A stretch of DNA of 64,000 nt from Actinomarinicola tropica (GCF_009650215.1 NZ_CP045851.1:2941001-3005000); one strand, 5' to 3'. Shown: positions 18,223 to 26,895, numbered from the stretch's first letter. The notes: generated by a model from the letters alone, not told the origin. Translations and numbers: made by a program.

Positions 18223-18684
18223 ATGGCAGCCCACGTACCGTCCGACGACCGCACCGACCGCTCCCGCGCCGCCCACCCGGCCGGTTCGGCCCGCCAGGGG
18301 CGCAGCCGGCGGAGCGACGCCCTGATCGCTGCGGCCGGCGCCGGCGCCGGCGCCCTCGCCGTCCTCACGCTCGGACTCGGCACGCCGTCGGTGGCCGGCG
18401 CGGCGTCCGACGACGCAGGCGAGACCACCACCGACGCGTGCCGCCACGGTGGCCGGCCGGTCGCCGCTGTCGCCGACGCGCTCGACATGACCCCGGCCGA
18501 GCTGCGTGCCGAGCTGCGCGCCGGCGCCACCCTCGCCGAGCTGGCCGAGGAGCGCGGTGTCGACATCGACGAGCTCGCGGACGCCATGCTGTCGGGCATG
18601 GAGGAGCGCCTGGCCGAGAGGCTCGCCGACGGCAGGACCGACCACGACCGGCTGCCCCGTCACGAGGGGCGATGGGGGGCCTGA
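18223..18684 (+). CDS. hypothetical exported helical protein
   Basis: This 153-residue protein has a charged N-terminus, a Tat-less hydrophobic segment near residues 35-60 ending AGAAS, and a C-terminal helical part: DALDMTPAELRAELRAGATL followed by AELAEERGVDIDELADAM. This helix-turn-helix-like repeat is common in secreted actinobacterial proteins of unknown role. AGGAGG stands 7-8 bases before the ATG. It overlaps the next gene, a response regulator, by 13 bases, which suggests the two-component system senses something at this protein's location. Confidence 0.6.
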   Translation: MAAHVPSDDRTDRSRAAHPAGSARQGRSRRSDALIAAAGAGAGALAVLTLGLGTPSVAGAASDDAGETTTDACRHGGRPVAAVADALDMTPAELRAELRAGATLAELAEERGVDIDELADAMLSGMEERLAERLADGRTDHDRLPRHEGRWGA

Positions 18685-19367
18685 ACCCCCGCATCCTCGT
18701 CGTCGACGACGACCGGGCGATCCGTGAGTCCCTCGGCCGCGCCCTGACGCTCGAGGGCTACGAGGTCGACCTGGCCGCCGACGGCGCCGCCGCGCTCGAG
18801 TCGCTGCGCACCGATCCCCCCGAGGCGGTCGTGCTCGACGTGATGATGCCCAACGTCGACGGGCTCACGGTCTGCCGCGTCCTGCGCGCCGAGGGCAACC
18901 GCACGCCGATCCTCATGCTGACGGCGCGCACCGAGACGGCCGAGCGCGTCGCCGGCCTCGACGCGGGCGCCGACGACTACATGCCGAAGCCGTTCGACCT
19001 CGACGAGCTGCTCGCCCGGCTGCGCGCCCTCCTGCGTCGCACCCGGCCGCCCCAGGACGGCGATGCCCCCGTGCTCCAGGTCGGCGACCTCCGGGTCGAC
19101 CCCGCGTCGCGCCGGGTCTGGCGCGGCGACGAGGAGATCGACCTGACCAAGACCGAGTTCGACCTGCTCGAGCTCCTCGCCCGCAACGAGGGGATCGTCC
19201 TCGACCACACGACGATCTACGAGCGCATCTGGGGCTACGACTTCGGGCCCGACTCGAAGAACCTGGCGGTCTACATCGGCTACCTGCGTCGCAAGATCGA
19301 GACCGACGACCGACCGAAGCTCCTCCACACCGTGCGCGGCGTCGGCTACACCCTGCGGTCCGGGTGA
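18672..19367 (+). CDS. OmpR/PhoB-family response regulator (MprA-like)
   Basis: This 231-residue DNA-binding regulator has a receiver domain at residues about 6-118, with the acidic pair DDD near 12-14, the phospho-acceptor Asp in VVLDVMMPN and Lys in MPKPFD. A winged-helix effector domain covers about 133-230 (TKTEFDLLELLARNEG, GYLRRKIE, TVRGVGYTLR). The sequence is close in style to MprA. It overlaps its kinase by 4 bases (GTGA). Confidence 0.92.
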   Translation: MGGLNPRILVVDDDRAIRESLGRALTLEGYEVDLAADGAAALESLRTDPPEAVVLDVMMPNVDGLTVCRVLRAEGNRTPILMLTARTETAERVAGLDAGADDYMPKPFDLDELLARLRALLRRTRPPQDGDAPVLQVGDLRVDPASRRVWRGDEEIDLTKTEFDLLELLARNEGIVLDHTTIYERIWGYDFGPDSKNLAVYIGYLRRKIETDDRPKLLHTVRGVGYTLRSG

Positions 19368-20791
19368 GCCGCTCCGTGGCCGGTCCCTCTCGCAGCGGCC
19401 CCACCGAGCACCGGCTGATCCACATCCCGATCACGCTGCGGCTCAAGCTGGTGGTCGCCCTGGCCAGCCTGGCGACCCTCGCCACGGTGGCGATCGGCGC
19501 CACCAGCTACCGCACGACGATGATCCAGCTCGATGCCGAGGTCGACCGCTCGCTGCGCCAGGCGCTCGACTCGATCGAGTCCCGTGTGAGCAGCAGCGGC
19601 CAGCGGGTGACCATCCTCGACATCGTGCCGGCGAACCGGCCGGCGCGGCCCCGCTCCTTCGACCGCATCCTCGTGCAGGTCGTCGACGCCGACGGCAGCG
19701 TGCGAGCCACCAGCGCGGAGACCCCCCTCCCCGTGTCGGCCGTCGACGTGGCCATCGCCTCGGGGTCGCGCGAGGAGACGACGCGCTCGATCACGATCGA
19801 CGGCGAGCCGTTCCGCGTCCTGACGAGCCCCGTCGCGAGCGGCGTCGCGGTGCAGTTCGCCCGCAGCACCGAGGAGGTCAACCGGGTCCTCACGACGATC
19901 CGCAACCGCACCCTCGTCTCGGTCTCGCTCATCGTGGCCATGGCGACCATCGGTGGCTGGCTCATCGCCAACCGGGCGACGCGACGCCTCGAGCGGCTGA
20001 TCCGCGCCGCCGAGGAGGTCGCCGAGACCGGGCGGCTCGACGTGCCGGCCCCGAACGTGGGCGACGACGAGGTCGGCCGACTCGGTGCCGCGTTCGCCGA
20101 GATGCTCGCGGCCCTCCGCAGCTCGCGAGAGGCCCAGACCCAGCTCGTGCAGGACGCGGGACACGAGCTGCGCACCCCGCTGACGAGCCTGCGCACCAAC
20201 ATCGCCCTGCTCCGCCGGGCCGATCAGCTGCCCGAGGACGTCCTGCGCCAGGTGATCGCCGACCTCGACTCCGAGGCGCGGGAGCTGTCGGCGCTCGTCG
20301 ACGAGATCGTCGAGCTGGCCACCGAGCAGCCGCGAGACGAACCGGAGGGGCCGGTCGACCTGGCCGATCTGGCGCGGGTCGTCGCCGATCGCGCCGGTCG
20401 ACGCACCGGCCGCACGATCGACGTGGCGGTCGAGGGCCGGGCGCCGGTCACCGGCCGCGCCGGTTCGATCGAGCGGGCCCTGTCGAACCTGATCGACAAC
20501 GCGGCGAAGTTCTCCGAACCCGACAGCCCGATCGAGGTCGTCGTCGACGGCGGCCGGGTCGAGGTGCACGACCGCGGGATCGGGATCAGCGACGCCGACC
20601 GGCGCCGGGTGTTCGATCGGTTCTACCGCTCGGTCGACGCTCGCAGCAGACCCGGCTCGGGGCTCGGGCTGGCGATCGTTCAGGCGGTCGCCGAGTCCCA
20701 CGGCGGCCGGGCCGAGGCTCGCCCGAGGGAGGGGGGCGGCACGACGATGCTCCTCGAGCTGCCGACCGACGACGTCCCCGACGAGGACTGA
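19364..20791 (+). CDS. sensor histidine kinase (MprB-like)
   Basis: This 475-residue membrane kinase has two membrane helices (about 27-47 and 183-203) flanking an external sensor domain and a HAMP linker to about 255. The phospho-acceptor His267 lies in QDAGHELRTPLTSL. The N box is LSNLIDNAAKFSE, the G1 box VHDRGIGIS and the G2 box GSGLGLAIVQAV. Its partner regulator is immediately upstream. MprAB-type systems respond to envelope stress; the signal here is unknown. Confidence 0.93.
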   Translation: MSRSVAGPSRSGPTEHRLIHIPITLRLKLVVALASLATLATVAIGATSYRTTMIQLDAEVDRSLRQALDSIESRVSSSGQRVTILDIVPANRPARPRSFDRILVQVVDADGSVRATSAETPLPVSAVDVAIASGSREETTRSITIDGEPFRVLTSPVASGVAVQFARSTEEVNRVLTTIRNRTLVSVSLIVAMATIGGWLIANRATRRLERLIRAAEEVAETGRLDVPAPNVGDDEVGRLGAAFAEMLAALRSSREAQTQLVQDAGHELRTPLTSLRTNIALLRRADQLPEDVLRQVIADLDSEARELSALVDEIVELATEQPRDEPEGPVDLADLARVVADRAGRRTGRTIDVAVEGRAPVTGRAGSIERALSNLIDNAAKFSEPDSPIEVVVDGGRVEVHDRGIGISDADRRRVFDRFYRSVDARSRPGSGLGLAIVQAVAESHGGRAEARPREGGGTTMLLELPTDDVPDED

Positions 20792-20819
20792 CGCGACCCG
20801 CCTGTCCCCGGACGCGGAA

Positions 20820-20852
20820 CGGTCGAGCCAGGCGTGGTGCCCGACTCGACCG
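20820..20852. terminator. possible bidirectional terminator
   Basis: An 8-bp inverted repeat (CGGTCGAG at 20820-20827 with CTCGACCG at 20845-20852), loop 17 nt, lies between the convergent histidine kinase and SDR genes. The loop is long and there is no clear U tract, so the assignment is weak. Confidence 0.35.
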
Positions 20853-20888
20853 CTCTCCCCTGTCCAGAGGCCGTTGCCCGCGCCTCGA

Positions 20889-21797
20889 TCAGCGCTGCCG
20901 CGGCGGTGGGAGCTGCGTCCCGGCCTCCTCGACGAGTCCCGGCACCACCGAGCCGAGCTCGGCCGGGTCCCAGCGTGCGCCCTTGTCCACGCCGGGGCCC
21001 CGCTGCCAGTTGACCGCCACGTTCACGCGGCCGCCGCCGACGATGAACACCTGGCCGGTCACGTCCTTCGACTCCGAGGACGCCAGCCACGTGACGAGCG
21101 GTGCGATGTTGTCCGGCGACCGCTCGTCCCAGTCCCCCTCGGCGGGCTTCGACATGGCCCCGCCGAGGTTCTCGGTCATGCGCGTGCGGGCGCCCGGGGC
21201 GATGGCGTTGGCCGTCACGCCGTACTTGCCCATCTCCTTCGCCGCGATGATCGTCAGGCTCGCGATGCCGGACTTCGCTGCGCCGTAGTTGCCCTGGCCG
21301 GGGTTGGCGAAGATGCCCGACGTCGACGAGGTGTTGATGATCCGGGCGTCGACCGGCTCCCCGGCCTTGGCCTTCTCCCGCCAGTAGGAGGCGGCCCACC
21401 GCATGAGGGCGAACGTGCCCTTCAGGTGCACGGCGATGACCGCGTCCCACTCCTCCTCGGTCATGTTGAACACCATCCGGTCCCGCAGGATGCCGGCGTT
21501 GTTCACCACGACGTCGAGCGTGCCGTAGGTCTCGATCGCCTGGTTGATCATCCGCTGGGCGCCCTCCCAGTCGGAGACCGAGTCGGTGTTGGCCACCGCG
21601 TCGCCGCCCATGGCGACGATCTCGTCGACCACCTGCTGGGCCGGGCCCACGTCGGTGCCCGACCCGTCGACGGCGCCGCCGATGTCGTTGACGACGACCT
21701 TGGCGCCCTGGCGGGCGAGCTCGAGGGCGTGCCCCCGACCGATGCCCCGTCCCGCGCCGGTGACGATGGCGACGCGCCCCTCGCAGATCCCGCTCAC
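20889..21797 (-). CDS. SDR-family 3-hydroxyacyl-CoA dehydrogenase-like
   Basis: This 302-residue classical short-chain dehydrogenase has the NAD-binding TGAGRGIG near residues 13-20, NNAG near 90, a catalytic Ser in INTSSTSG, and YGAAKSG with the catalytic Tyr and Lys. The wide spacing after VVVNDIGG and the C-terminal extension resemble the dehydrogenase domain of multifunctional enzyme 2, which oxidises 3-hydroxyacyl-CoA. Last of a four-gene set read leftwards, it overlaps the ligase gene by 4 bases. Confidence 0.85.
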   Translation of the reverse strand: MSGICEGRVAIVTGAGRGIGRGHALELARQGAKVVVNDIGGAVDGSGTDVGPAQQVVDEIVAMGGDAVANTDSVSDWEGAQRMINQAIETYGTLDVVVNNAGILRDRMVFNMTEEEWDAVIAVHLKGTFALMRWAASYWREKAKAGEPVDARIINTSSTSGIFANPGQGNYGAAKSGIASLTIIAAKEMGKYGVTANAIAPGARTRMTENLGGAMSKPAEGDWDERSPDNIAPLVTWLASSESKDVTGQVFIVGGGRVNVAVNWQRGPGVDKGARWDPAELGSVVPGLVEEAGTQLPPPRQR

Positions 21798-23407
21798 GCT
21801 CCTGCTCCTCCCTCGGCCTGGGCGGCCGCTCGGTACTCGTCCCTCAGCAGACGCTTGTAGAGCTTCCCGTTGTCGTGACGGGGCAGCTCGGGCCGGAAGT
21901 CGACCTGGCGCGGGCACTTGTAGTGGGCCAGGTGCTCCCGGGCGAAGGCGATGATCTCCTGCGCGAGCTCCGGCGTCGGCTCGACGTCGGGCTGCGGCTC
22001 GATCACCGCGACGACCTTCTCGCCCCACTCCTCGTCGGGCACGCCGATGACCGCGACGTCGCCGACCGCCGGGTGGGCGATGAGCTCGGCCTCGACCTCG
22101 GCGGGGTACACGTTCACGCCGCCGGAGATGATGAGGTTCGCCGAGCGGTCGGTGAGGAAGAGGAAGCCGTCCTCGTCGAGGTAGCCGACGTCGCCCAGCG
22201 TGTAGTGGGTGTCGCGGTAGCTGCTCTCGGTCTTGGCCGGGTCCTTGTAGTACTCGAACCGACCGGGAGGTGCCTTCAGGAACACGGTGCCGATCTCCCC
22301 CGGCGGGAGGTCGTTGCCCTCCTCGTCGAGGATCCGGATGTGGTCCGGCGTCGGCGGCTTGCCGACCGTGCCCGGCTTCTCGAGCCACTGGTGGCTGTCG
22401 ACGGTGGTGCCGGCGCCCTCGGTGGCCGCGTAGTACTCGTGCACCACGGGGCCGAACCACTCGATGATGGCCTTCTTGACGCTCACCGGGCAGGGGGCGG
22501 CGCCGTGGATGATGTAGTGCACCGACGACACGTCCGCGGCCTCTCGGACGTCGGCGGGCAGCGACAGGAGCCGGTGGAACATCGTCGGCACCATGTGGGT
22601 GTGGGTCACCTTGTGGCGCTGCATCAGCTCGAGCGTCTCGGCTGCGCTCCAGCCGTCCATCAGCACGACCGTCGCACCCATGGCGAGCGGCGCCGACAGC
22701 GAGAAGGCGAGCGGGGCCGCGTGGTACAGCGGTCCCGTGCACAGGTTGACGGACTCGCCGGGCACGTAGCCGGCGGGCGACGCCAGCTGGGCGGCGGCGG
22801 TCAGCTTGGCCACCTCGGGCGAGCGGGGCCGGTTGACGCCCTTCGGTCGTCCCGTCGTGCCCGAGGTGTAGAGCATCTGGCTCCCGACCTCGGGGTCGGG
22901 GATGTCGCTGCCGTCCTCGTCGGCGATCAGCGACTCGTAGGTCTCGAAGCCGTCGATCTCGCCGCCGACGGAGACGAGCACCGTGGCGCCCGGTGCGTGG
23001 GTGGCCGCCTCCCTGGCCGCTGCGGCGAAGCGGGCATCGGCGACGAAGACCTTGGCCTCGCAGTCGTCGAGGATGTAGCCGGCCTCCTCCCCCGTGAGGT
23101 GCCAGTTGATCGTCGTCATCCGCAGCCCGGCGCGCAGCGTGGTGTTCACCACCTCCGCGAACTCGGGCCGGTTGGCCATCATGAAGCCGAGCGAGTCGCC
23201 GGCCCCGACGCCACGGGCCCGCAGGGCGCGGGTCAGCTTGTTGGCGTTGGCGTTGAGCTCGGCGAACGTCCGGTCCCCGTGCTCGCAGACGATGGCCGCC
23301 ACGTCGGGCTGACGAGCCGCCCAGAACGCCGCGAGCATCCCCTGCCCCGCCGCCTCGAGGAACGCCTCCTTGTCCGCCTCGGTCAACGTGGTCGCCACGT
23401 CGGTCAC
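21794..23407 (-). CDS. acyl-CoA synthetase (AMP-forming)
   Basis: This 537-residue ligase activates a carboxylic acid to its CoA ester. The ANL motifs are clear: YTSGTTGRPKGV (A3), the YYAATEGAG motif (A5), GDVGYLDEDGFLFLTDR (A7-A8) and the C-terminal KLYKRLLRDEYR with the catalytic Lys. The GTG start has AGAGGGGG upstream. It sits 46 bases downstream of the DUF35 gene and overlaps the SDR gene. The substrate may be a branched or steroid-derived acid given the thiolase/DUF35 pair, but the sequence does not tell. Confidence 0.9.
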   Translation of the reverse strand: MTDVATTLTEADKEAFLEAAGQGMLAAFWAARQPDVAAIVCEHGDRTFAELNANANKLTRALRARGVGAGDSLGFMMANRPEFAEVVNTTLRAGLRMTTINWHLTGEEAGYILDDCEAKVFVADARFAAAAREAATHAPGATVLVSVGGEIDGFETYESLIADEDGSDIPDPEVGSQMLYTSGTTGRPKGVNRPRSPEVAKLTAAAQLASPAGYVPGESVNLCTGPLYHAAPLAFSLSAPLAMGATVVLMDGWSAAETLELMQRHKVTHTHMVPTMFHRLLSLPADVREAADVSSVHYIIHGAAPCPVSVKKAIIEWFGPVVHEYYAATEGAGTTVDSHQWLEKPGTVGKPPTPDHIRILDEEGNDLPPGEIGTVFLKAPPGRFEYYKDPAKTESSYRDTHYTLGDVGYLDEDGFLFLTDRSANLIISGGVNVYPAEVEAELIAHPAVGDVAVIGVPDEEWGEKVVAVIEPQPDVEPTPELAQEIIAFAREHLAHYKCPRQVDFRPELPRHDNGKLYKRLLRDEYRAAAQAEGGAGA

Positions 23408-23453
23408 CGTCGATCCCCCTCTGTGATCTGTCGTTGGTTCGTCCTGCCTGCGC

Positions 23454-23867
23454 TCACGCCGATCCCTCCGGGGCCGGCTGGAACATCGGGAGCTTCCGGC
23501 CGTCGGAGAGCTCGTGCCACGAGACCCGCACGGCCATCCCCACGGTCACCTCGTGCGGTTCGCACCCGACGACGTTGCTCATGATGCGCACGCCCTCGGG
23601 CAGGTCGATCAGCGCGACCGCGTAGGGCCCGTCGGCCGGCTCACGGCCGGGTCCGGGCTTGTGCTGGACGCTGACGGCGTAGACCGTCCCCTCGCCGCTG
23701 GCCTCGCGCCACTCGACCTCTCCGTGGAGCGTCCCCGGCGCGAACTCGCGCGGGTACCAGAACGGCTCGCCGGTTGAGGCGTCGTGCGGGACGAGGAGCC
23801 GCTCCTCACGGGTGGCGTCCCAGAAGGGGCGCCCGTGCTCCGACTGGGGCGGTTCGAGCAGCGTCAC
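23454..23867 (-). CDS. DUF35 / OB-fold acyl-CoA-associated protein
   Basis: This 137-residue protein matches the DUF35 layout of a short rubredoxin-like part followed by an OB fold. FWDATREERLLVPHDASTGE, FWYPREFAP, VYAVSVQHKPGPG, YAVALIDLPEGVRIMSNVVG and VRVSWHEL all fit. The usual zinc-binding Cys pairs are absent here, so the ribbon may not bind metal. Such proteins form complexes with thiolase-fold partners (for example ChsH2 with Ltp2). It overlaps its thiolase-like partner by 4 bases. Confidence 0.85.
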   Translation of the reverse strand: MTLLEPPQSEHGRPFWDATREERLLVPHDASTGEPFWYPREFAPGTLHGEVEWREASGEGTVYAVSVQHKPGPGREPADGPYAVALIDLPEGVRIMSNVVGCEPHEVTVGMAVRVSWHELSDGRKLPMFQPAPEGSA

Positions 23868-25066
23868 AGCGTCGCCTCCGTGCCGAGCACCAGCGTGCCC
23901 ATCGTCGAGAGCAGGCCGCCCGAGCCGTGGGCGACCGCGATCTCCGGTCCGTCGAGCTGACGCTCGCCCGACTCCCCGCGGAGCTGGCGGACGGCCTCGA
24001 CGATCAGGAACATGCCGTACATGCCGGGATGCGTGTAGGAGAGCCCGCCGCCGTTGGTGTTCATCGGCAGCGACCCACCCGGGCCGAGCTTGCCGTCCTC
24101 GACGAACGCCCCGCCCTCGCCCTTGCCGCAGAAGCCGAGGTCCTCGAGGTGGAGGAGCGCGGTGATCGTGAAGCTGTCGTAGCCCATCAGCAGGTCGACG
24201 TCGTCGGGCTTCACGCCCGCCATCGCGAACGCCGCCGGACCGGAGACCGCCCCGGCGGTGGTGGTGAGGTCGGGCATCTGGCTGATCATCGAGTGGTCGC
24301 CGCAGGTCGCGGCGCCGAGGACGAGCACCGGCGGCTTGGCCAGCGACGCGGCGCGCTCGGGCGTGGTCATCACGAAGGCCCCGGCACCGTCGGTGACGAG
24401 GCAGCAGTCGAGGAGGTGCAGCGGCGACGCCTGCAGCGGCGAGGCGAGCACGTCGTCGATCGTGATCGGGTCCTGGAACCGGGCGTTCGGGTTCATCGAC
24501 GCCCAGCGCCGGGTGTCGACGGCGATCTGGGCCAGCTGCTCCGACGTCGTCCCGTACTCGTACATGTGGCGGCTGGCGGCCAGGGCGTAGGCGCCCATCG
24601 GCGTGCGCAGCCCGTAGGGCATCTCCCACTCGAGCCCCGGGTTCGGTCCGCCCATCATCCCCGGCCCGCCGCCCCGTCGGCCCCGTCCGCCGCCGGCGGC
24701 TGCCGCGTCGGCGGCGCGCTGGCGGTCACCCCGCGGCGTGGCGGCGTAGACGCCGATCACGACCTCGCAGAGACCGGCCGCGATGGCTGCGGCCGCGTGC
24801 TCGACGTGGAGCTCGTAGCTCGAGCCGCCCACGTTGGTGCCGTCGAGGTAGCGCGGATGGATGCCGAGGTGCTCGGCGAGCTGGGCCGGGCCGTTGGCGC
24901 AGGTGACGCCGTCGACGTCGGCCAGCGTGAGCCCGGCGTCGGCGAGCGCCGCGCTGATCATGGCGGCCTCCAGCGCCCGGCCGTGCCGGTCGAGCACGCC
25001 GGTCGGCGACGCGGCATCGGCCACGCCGACGATCGCCGCCGCCCCACGAAGGGTGCGTTCGGTCAC
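23864..25066 (-). CDS. thiolase-fold protein of the lipid-transfer/Ltp2 type
   Basis: This 400-residue thiolase-fold enzyme starts ERTLRGAAAIVGVADAAS. Where degradative thiolases have the nucleophilic Cys, this one reads NVGGSSYELHVEHA, with Ser. The second-Cys loop reads VAHGSGGLLSTMG, also without Cys. The active-site His motif is kept (SYTHPGMYG), and MGYDSFTITALLHLEDLGFC resembles the region holding the catalytic Tyr of Ltp2-type aldolases. Thiolysis is therefore unlikely; carbon-carbon cleavage by retro-aldol reaction with the DUF35 partner is more plausible. A Gly/Arg-rich insertion lies around residues 120-145. Confidence 0.8.
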   Translation of the reverse strand: MTERTLRGAAAIVGVADAASPTGVLDRHGRALEAAMISAALADAGLTLADVDGVTCANGPAQLAEHLGIHPRYLDGTNVGGSSYELHVEHAAAAIAAGLCEVVIGVYAATPRGDRQRAADAAAAGGGRGRRGGGPGMMGGPNPGLEWEMPYGLRTPMGAYALAASRHMYEYGTTSEQLAQIAVDTRRWASMNPNARFQDPITIDDVLASPLQASPLHLLDCCLVTDGAGAFVMTTPERAASLAKPPVLVLGAATCGDHSMISQMPDLTTTAGAVSGPAAFAMAGVKPDDVDLLMGYDSFTITALLHLEDLGFCGKGEGGAFVEDGKLGPGGSLPMNTNGGGLSYTHPGMYGMFLIVEAVRQLRGESGERQLDGPEIAVAHGSGGLLSTMGTLVLGTEATL

Positions 25067-25102
25067 TCCAGTATCCCCCCGGATGAGATGTCCCCCCTGC
25101 AG

Positions 25103-25119
25103 CGGGTGCTCGGCACCCG
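25103..25119 (-). terminator. hairpin between two minus-strand genes
   Basis: A perfect 7-bp stem (CGGGTGC / GCACCCG) with a 3-nt loop lies downstream of the gene ending at 25181 and upstream of the thiolase-like gene. No U-rich tract follows, so this is only a possible terminator. Confidence 0.35.
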
Positions 25120-25180
25120 ACCTCGGTCACACTACGGATCGAGCCGTGACCCGCGCCACTCCGTCGGTGGTCGGGGTCTC

Positions 25181-25657
25181 TCAGACGGTGAGGGTGACGG
25201 CGAGGGGTGCGTGGTACGGCGTGCGCAGCTGGACGACGACGGCGTCGGCGGCCACCCGCACCTCCGACACGACGAGCGGCTCCCGGCGGGCGAGCGCTGC
25301 GGCCCGGCGCAGGATGCGGCCGTCCCGCGCGTGCACCTGCACCTCGGCGCCCCCGGTGAAGGTCAGGACCCACACACCGGTGCGGCCGACGGGACGCGCG
25401 CTCGCCATGGGCGTGCCGTCCCATGCCAGCCGGTCCAGCCGATCGACGAGGTGCGCCAGCTCGTCGCGGTCGCTGCGCTCGACGATGGCGGCGACTGTGG
25501 CGGCGTCGAGGTCGGCCTCGTGGCGACGACGCTGCGCGTCCGAGCCGTAGTAGCCGGCCCGCTCGTGCTCGTCGCGGCTCAGCACGACCGCCACCGCCAA
25601 GGCGGCGACGAGCGCACCACCGAGGCACAGCGCGAGGAGCACGACGATCCCGTCCAC
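25181..25657 (-). CDS. hypothetical single-pass membrane protein
   Basis: This 158-residue protein has an N-terminal membrane helix (VDGIVVLLALCLGGALVAALAV), a charged linker (LSRDEHERAGYYGSDAQRRR), a helical stretch (VERSDRDELAHLVDRLDRLA) and a beta-rich end (VWVLTFTGGAEVQVHARDG, VAADAVVVQLRTPYHAPL). GTG at 25657 starts exactly at the membrane helix; the longer frame upstream crosses the hairpin-rich intergenic block and is not coding. I recognise no family. Confidence 0.6.
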   Translation of the reverse strand: MDGIVVLLALCLGGALVAALAVAVVLSRDEHERAGYYGSDAQRRRHEADLDAATVAAIVERSDRDELAHLVDRLDRLAWDGTPMASARPVGRTGVWVLTFTGGAEVQVHARDGRILRRAAALARREPLVVSEVRVAADAVVVQLRTPYHAPLAVTLTV

Positions 25658-25713
25658 CGACCCATCTTGCCCCTGGCGGACGGGGCGCACACCTCGCCCG
25701 GCCCGGGGCGCGG

Positions 25714-25825
25714 GACGGCCCCGCGAGCACCGGGCGGGGTCGGTGGTCGCGGGGCCGTCGGGAGGGCCGCCGCCCGGCGGGGAGGGCGGCGGCCACGCCG
25801 AGGCGGACGGGACGGCGCCCGTCCG
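25714..25825. repeat. cluster of three perfect inverted repeats
   Basis: Between two minus-strand genes, 112 bases hold three perfect hairpins in a row: a 13-bp repeat (25714-25726 with 25747-25759), a 10-bp repeat (25765-25774 with 25785-25794) and an 8-bp repeat (25804-25811 with 25818-25825). The last is just past the stop of the acidic small protein and may be its terminator. The density exceeds what one terminator needs. Confidence 0.6.
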
Positions 25826-25832
25826 CGGGTGC

Positions 25833-26069
25833 TCAGCTGGTCTCGGGCTTGCCCTGCTCCTCGCGGGCGGGCGCTCCGGCCGACTCCTCCTCGAAGCGCT
25901 TCTCGGCCTCCGCGGTGTCACCGCCGGTCTCGTCCATCAGCTCGTCGGCCAGCTCCTGGTCCTCGTTGCCGGCCTGGCCGATCGACTTGTCCTCGTAGCC
26001 GGGCTCGGCGTACTTGGCGTCCGGGTCGGTGCCGGTCGGCGTGTCCTGCCCAGGCGTCTGATCGCTCAT
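25833..26069 (-). CDS. small acidic hydrophilic protein
   Basis: This 78-residue protein is highly charged and probably disordered: MSDQTPGQDTPTGTDPDAK, then DKSIGQAGNEDQELADELMD and KRFEEESAGAPAREEQGKP. It has no membrane segment or Cys. AGGAG stands 8-10 bases before the ATG. The amino-acid make-up suggests a stress or hydrophilin-like role, but there is no direct evidence. Confidence 0.6.
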   Translation of the reverse strand: MSDQTPGQDTPTGTDPDAKYAEPGYEDKSIGQAGNEDQELADELMDETGGDTAEAEKRFEEESAGAPAREEQGKPETS

Positions 26070-26177
26070 CGGGTGAGGCTCCTGAATCGTCGAGTGCTGG
26101 TCGCCAGGCCCTACCGCGGGGCGCCAGCCACGAAACCGACGCGTCCGACCCCCGTGCGCGCCTGAGACGATGGCGGC

Positions 26178-26477
26178 ATGATCGCTGCGTTCTCCATCAG
26201 CCCGTCAGGAGTCGGCCCCTCGGTCAGCGCGTCGGTGGCGCGCGCCGTGAAGATCGTGCGCGAGAGCGGACTGCCGAACGAGACCAACGCCATGTTCACC
26301 AACATCGAGGGCGAGTGGGACGAGGTGATGGGCGTCATCAAGGCCTGCGTCGACGAGCTGTCCAAGGACTCGCCCCGGGTCGGCGTCGTCATCAAGATCG
26401 ACCACAAGCCCGGCGTGACCAACGGCCTGCAGACGAAGGTCGAGTCGGTCGAGCGCCGCCTCGCCGACGAGGCGTAG
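26178..26477 (+). CDS. MTH1187 / YkoF-type thiamine-binding protein
   Basis: This 99-residue protein matches the small MTH1187-like (formerly DUF77) family. It has an N-terminal beta strand (IAAFSISPSGVGPSVSASVA), TNIEGEWDEVMGVIKACVDEL and VGVVIKIDHKPG, with a ferredoxin-like fold expected. Members form tetramers and some bind thiamine or its pyrimidine part. It is alone, convergent with the next gene across a strong hairpin. Confidence 0.82.
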   Translation: MIAAFSISPSGVGPSVSASVARAVKIVRESGLPNETNAMFTNIEGEWDEVMGVIKACVDELSKDSPRVGVVIKIDHKPGVTNGLQTKVESVERRLADEA

Positions 26478-26517
26478 CGGTTCGCAGGCTCCCGCCCGCG
26501 CCGCTCTCGCAGCTCTG

Positions 26518-26554
26518 TGAAGGATCGCGCAGCGTTTCGCTGTCGGATCCTTCA
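26518..26554. terminator. bidirectional hairpin terminator
   Basis: A perfect 9-bp outer stem (TGAAGGATC at 26518-26526 with GATCCTTCA at 26546-26554) encloses a second 5-bp stem (CAGCG-TTT-CGCTG). It lies between convergent genes ending at 26477 and 26596, so it can serve both strands. Confidence 0.65.
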
Positions 26555-26595
26555 GAGACGCGCCGGCGAGTCGCCGGGCGGCGACGCGGGAGGGC

Positions 26596-26895
26596 TCAGC
26601 CGAACAGGGCGTGGAGCCCCGCCGCCTCCGACGCCGGGTAGGTGACGTAGCCGACCGGGACCCGGCCGCCCACCTGCTCGACGACCCGCGCCGCGTCGGC
26701 GGGGCCGAACGCGCCGCAGAGCTCGATGAGCTCGACGCCGTCGTCGATGAGCTCGTCGATCACCTCGGCGTCGACGGCCGGCGTCGGGACGCCGACGGTG
26801 ACCAGCTCGCAGGCCTTGCTGCCGGTGGTGGCCGTCACCGCCGACCCGTCGCCGTCCCCGTCACCGGACGTGTAGATGAACGCCCACTTCTCCAT
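26596..26895 (-). CDS. DUF6506 family protein
   Basis: This 99-residue protein starts MEKWAFIYTSGDGDGDG and contains CELVTVGVPTPA, DDGVELIELCGAFGPADAARV and GGRVPVGYVTYP. This pattern agrees with DUF6506, a family of small alpha/beta proteins of unknown function. Two Cys residues lie in the core. The ATG at 26895 gives the expected family start. Confidence 0.75.
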   Translation of the reverse strand: MEKWAFIYTSGDGDGDGSAVTATTGSKACELVTVGVPTPAVDAEVIDELIDDGVELIELCGAFGPADAARVVEQVGGRVPVGYVTYPASEAAGLHALFG

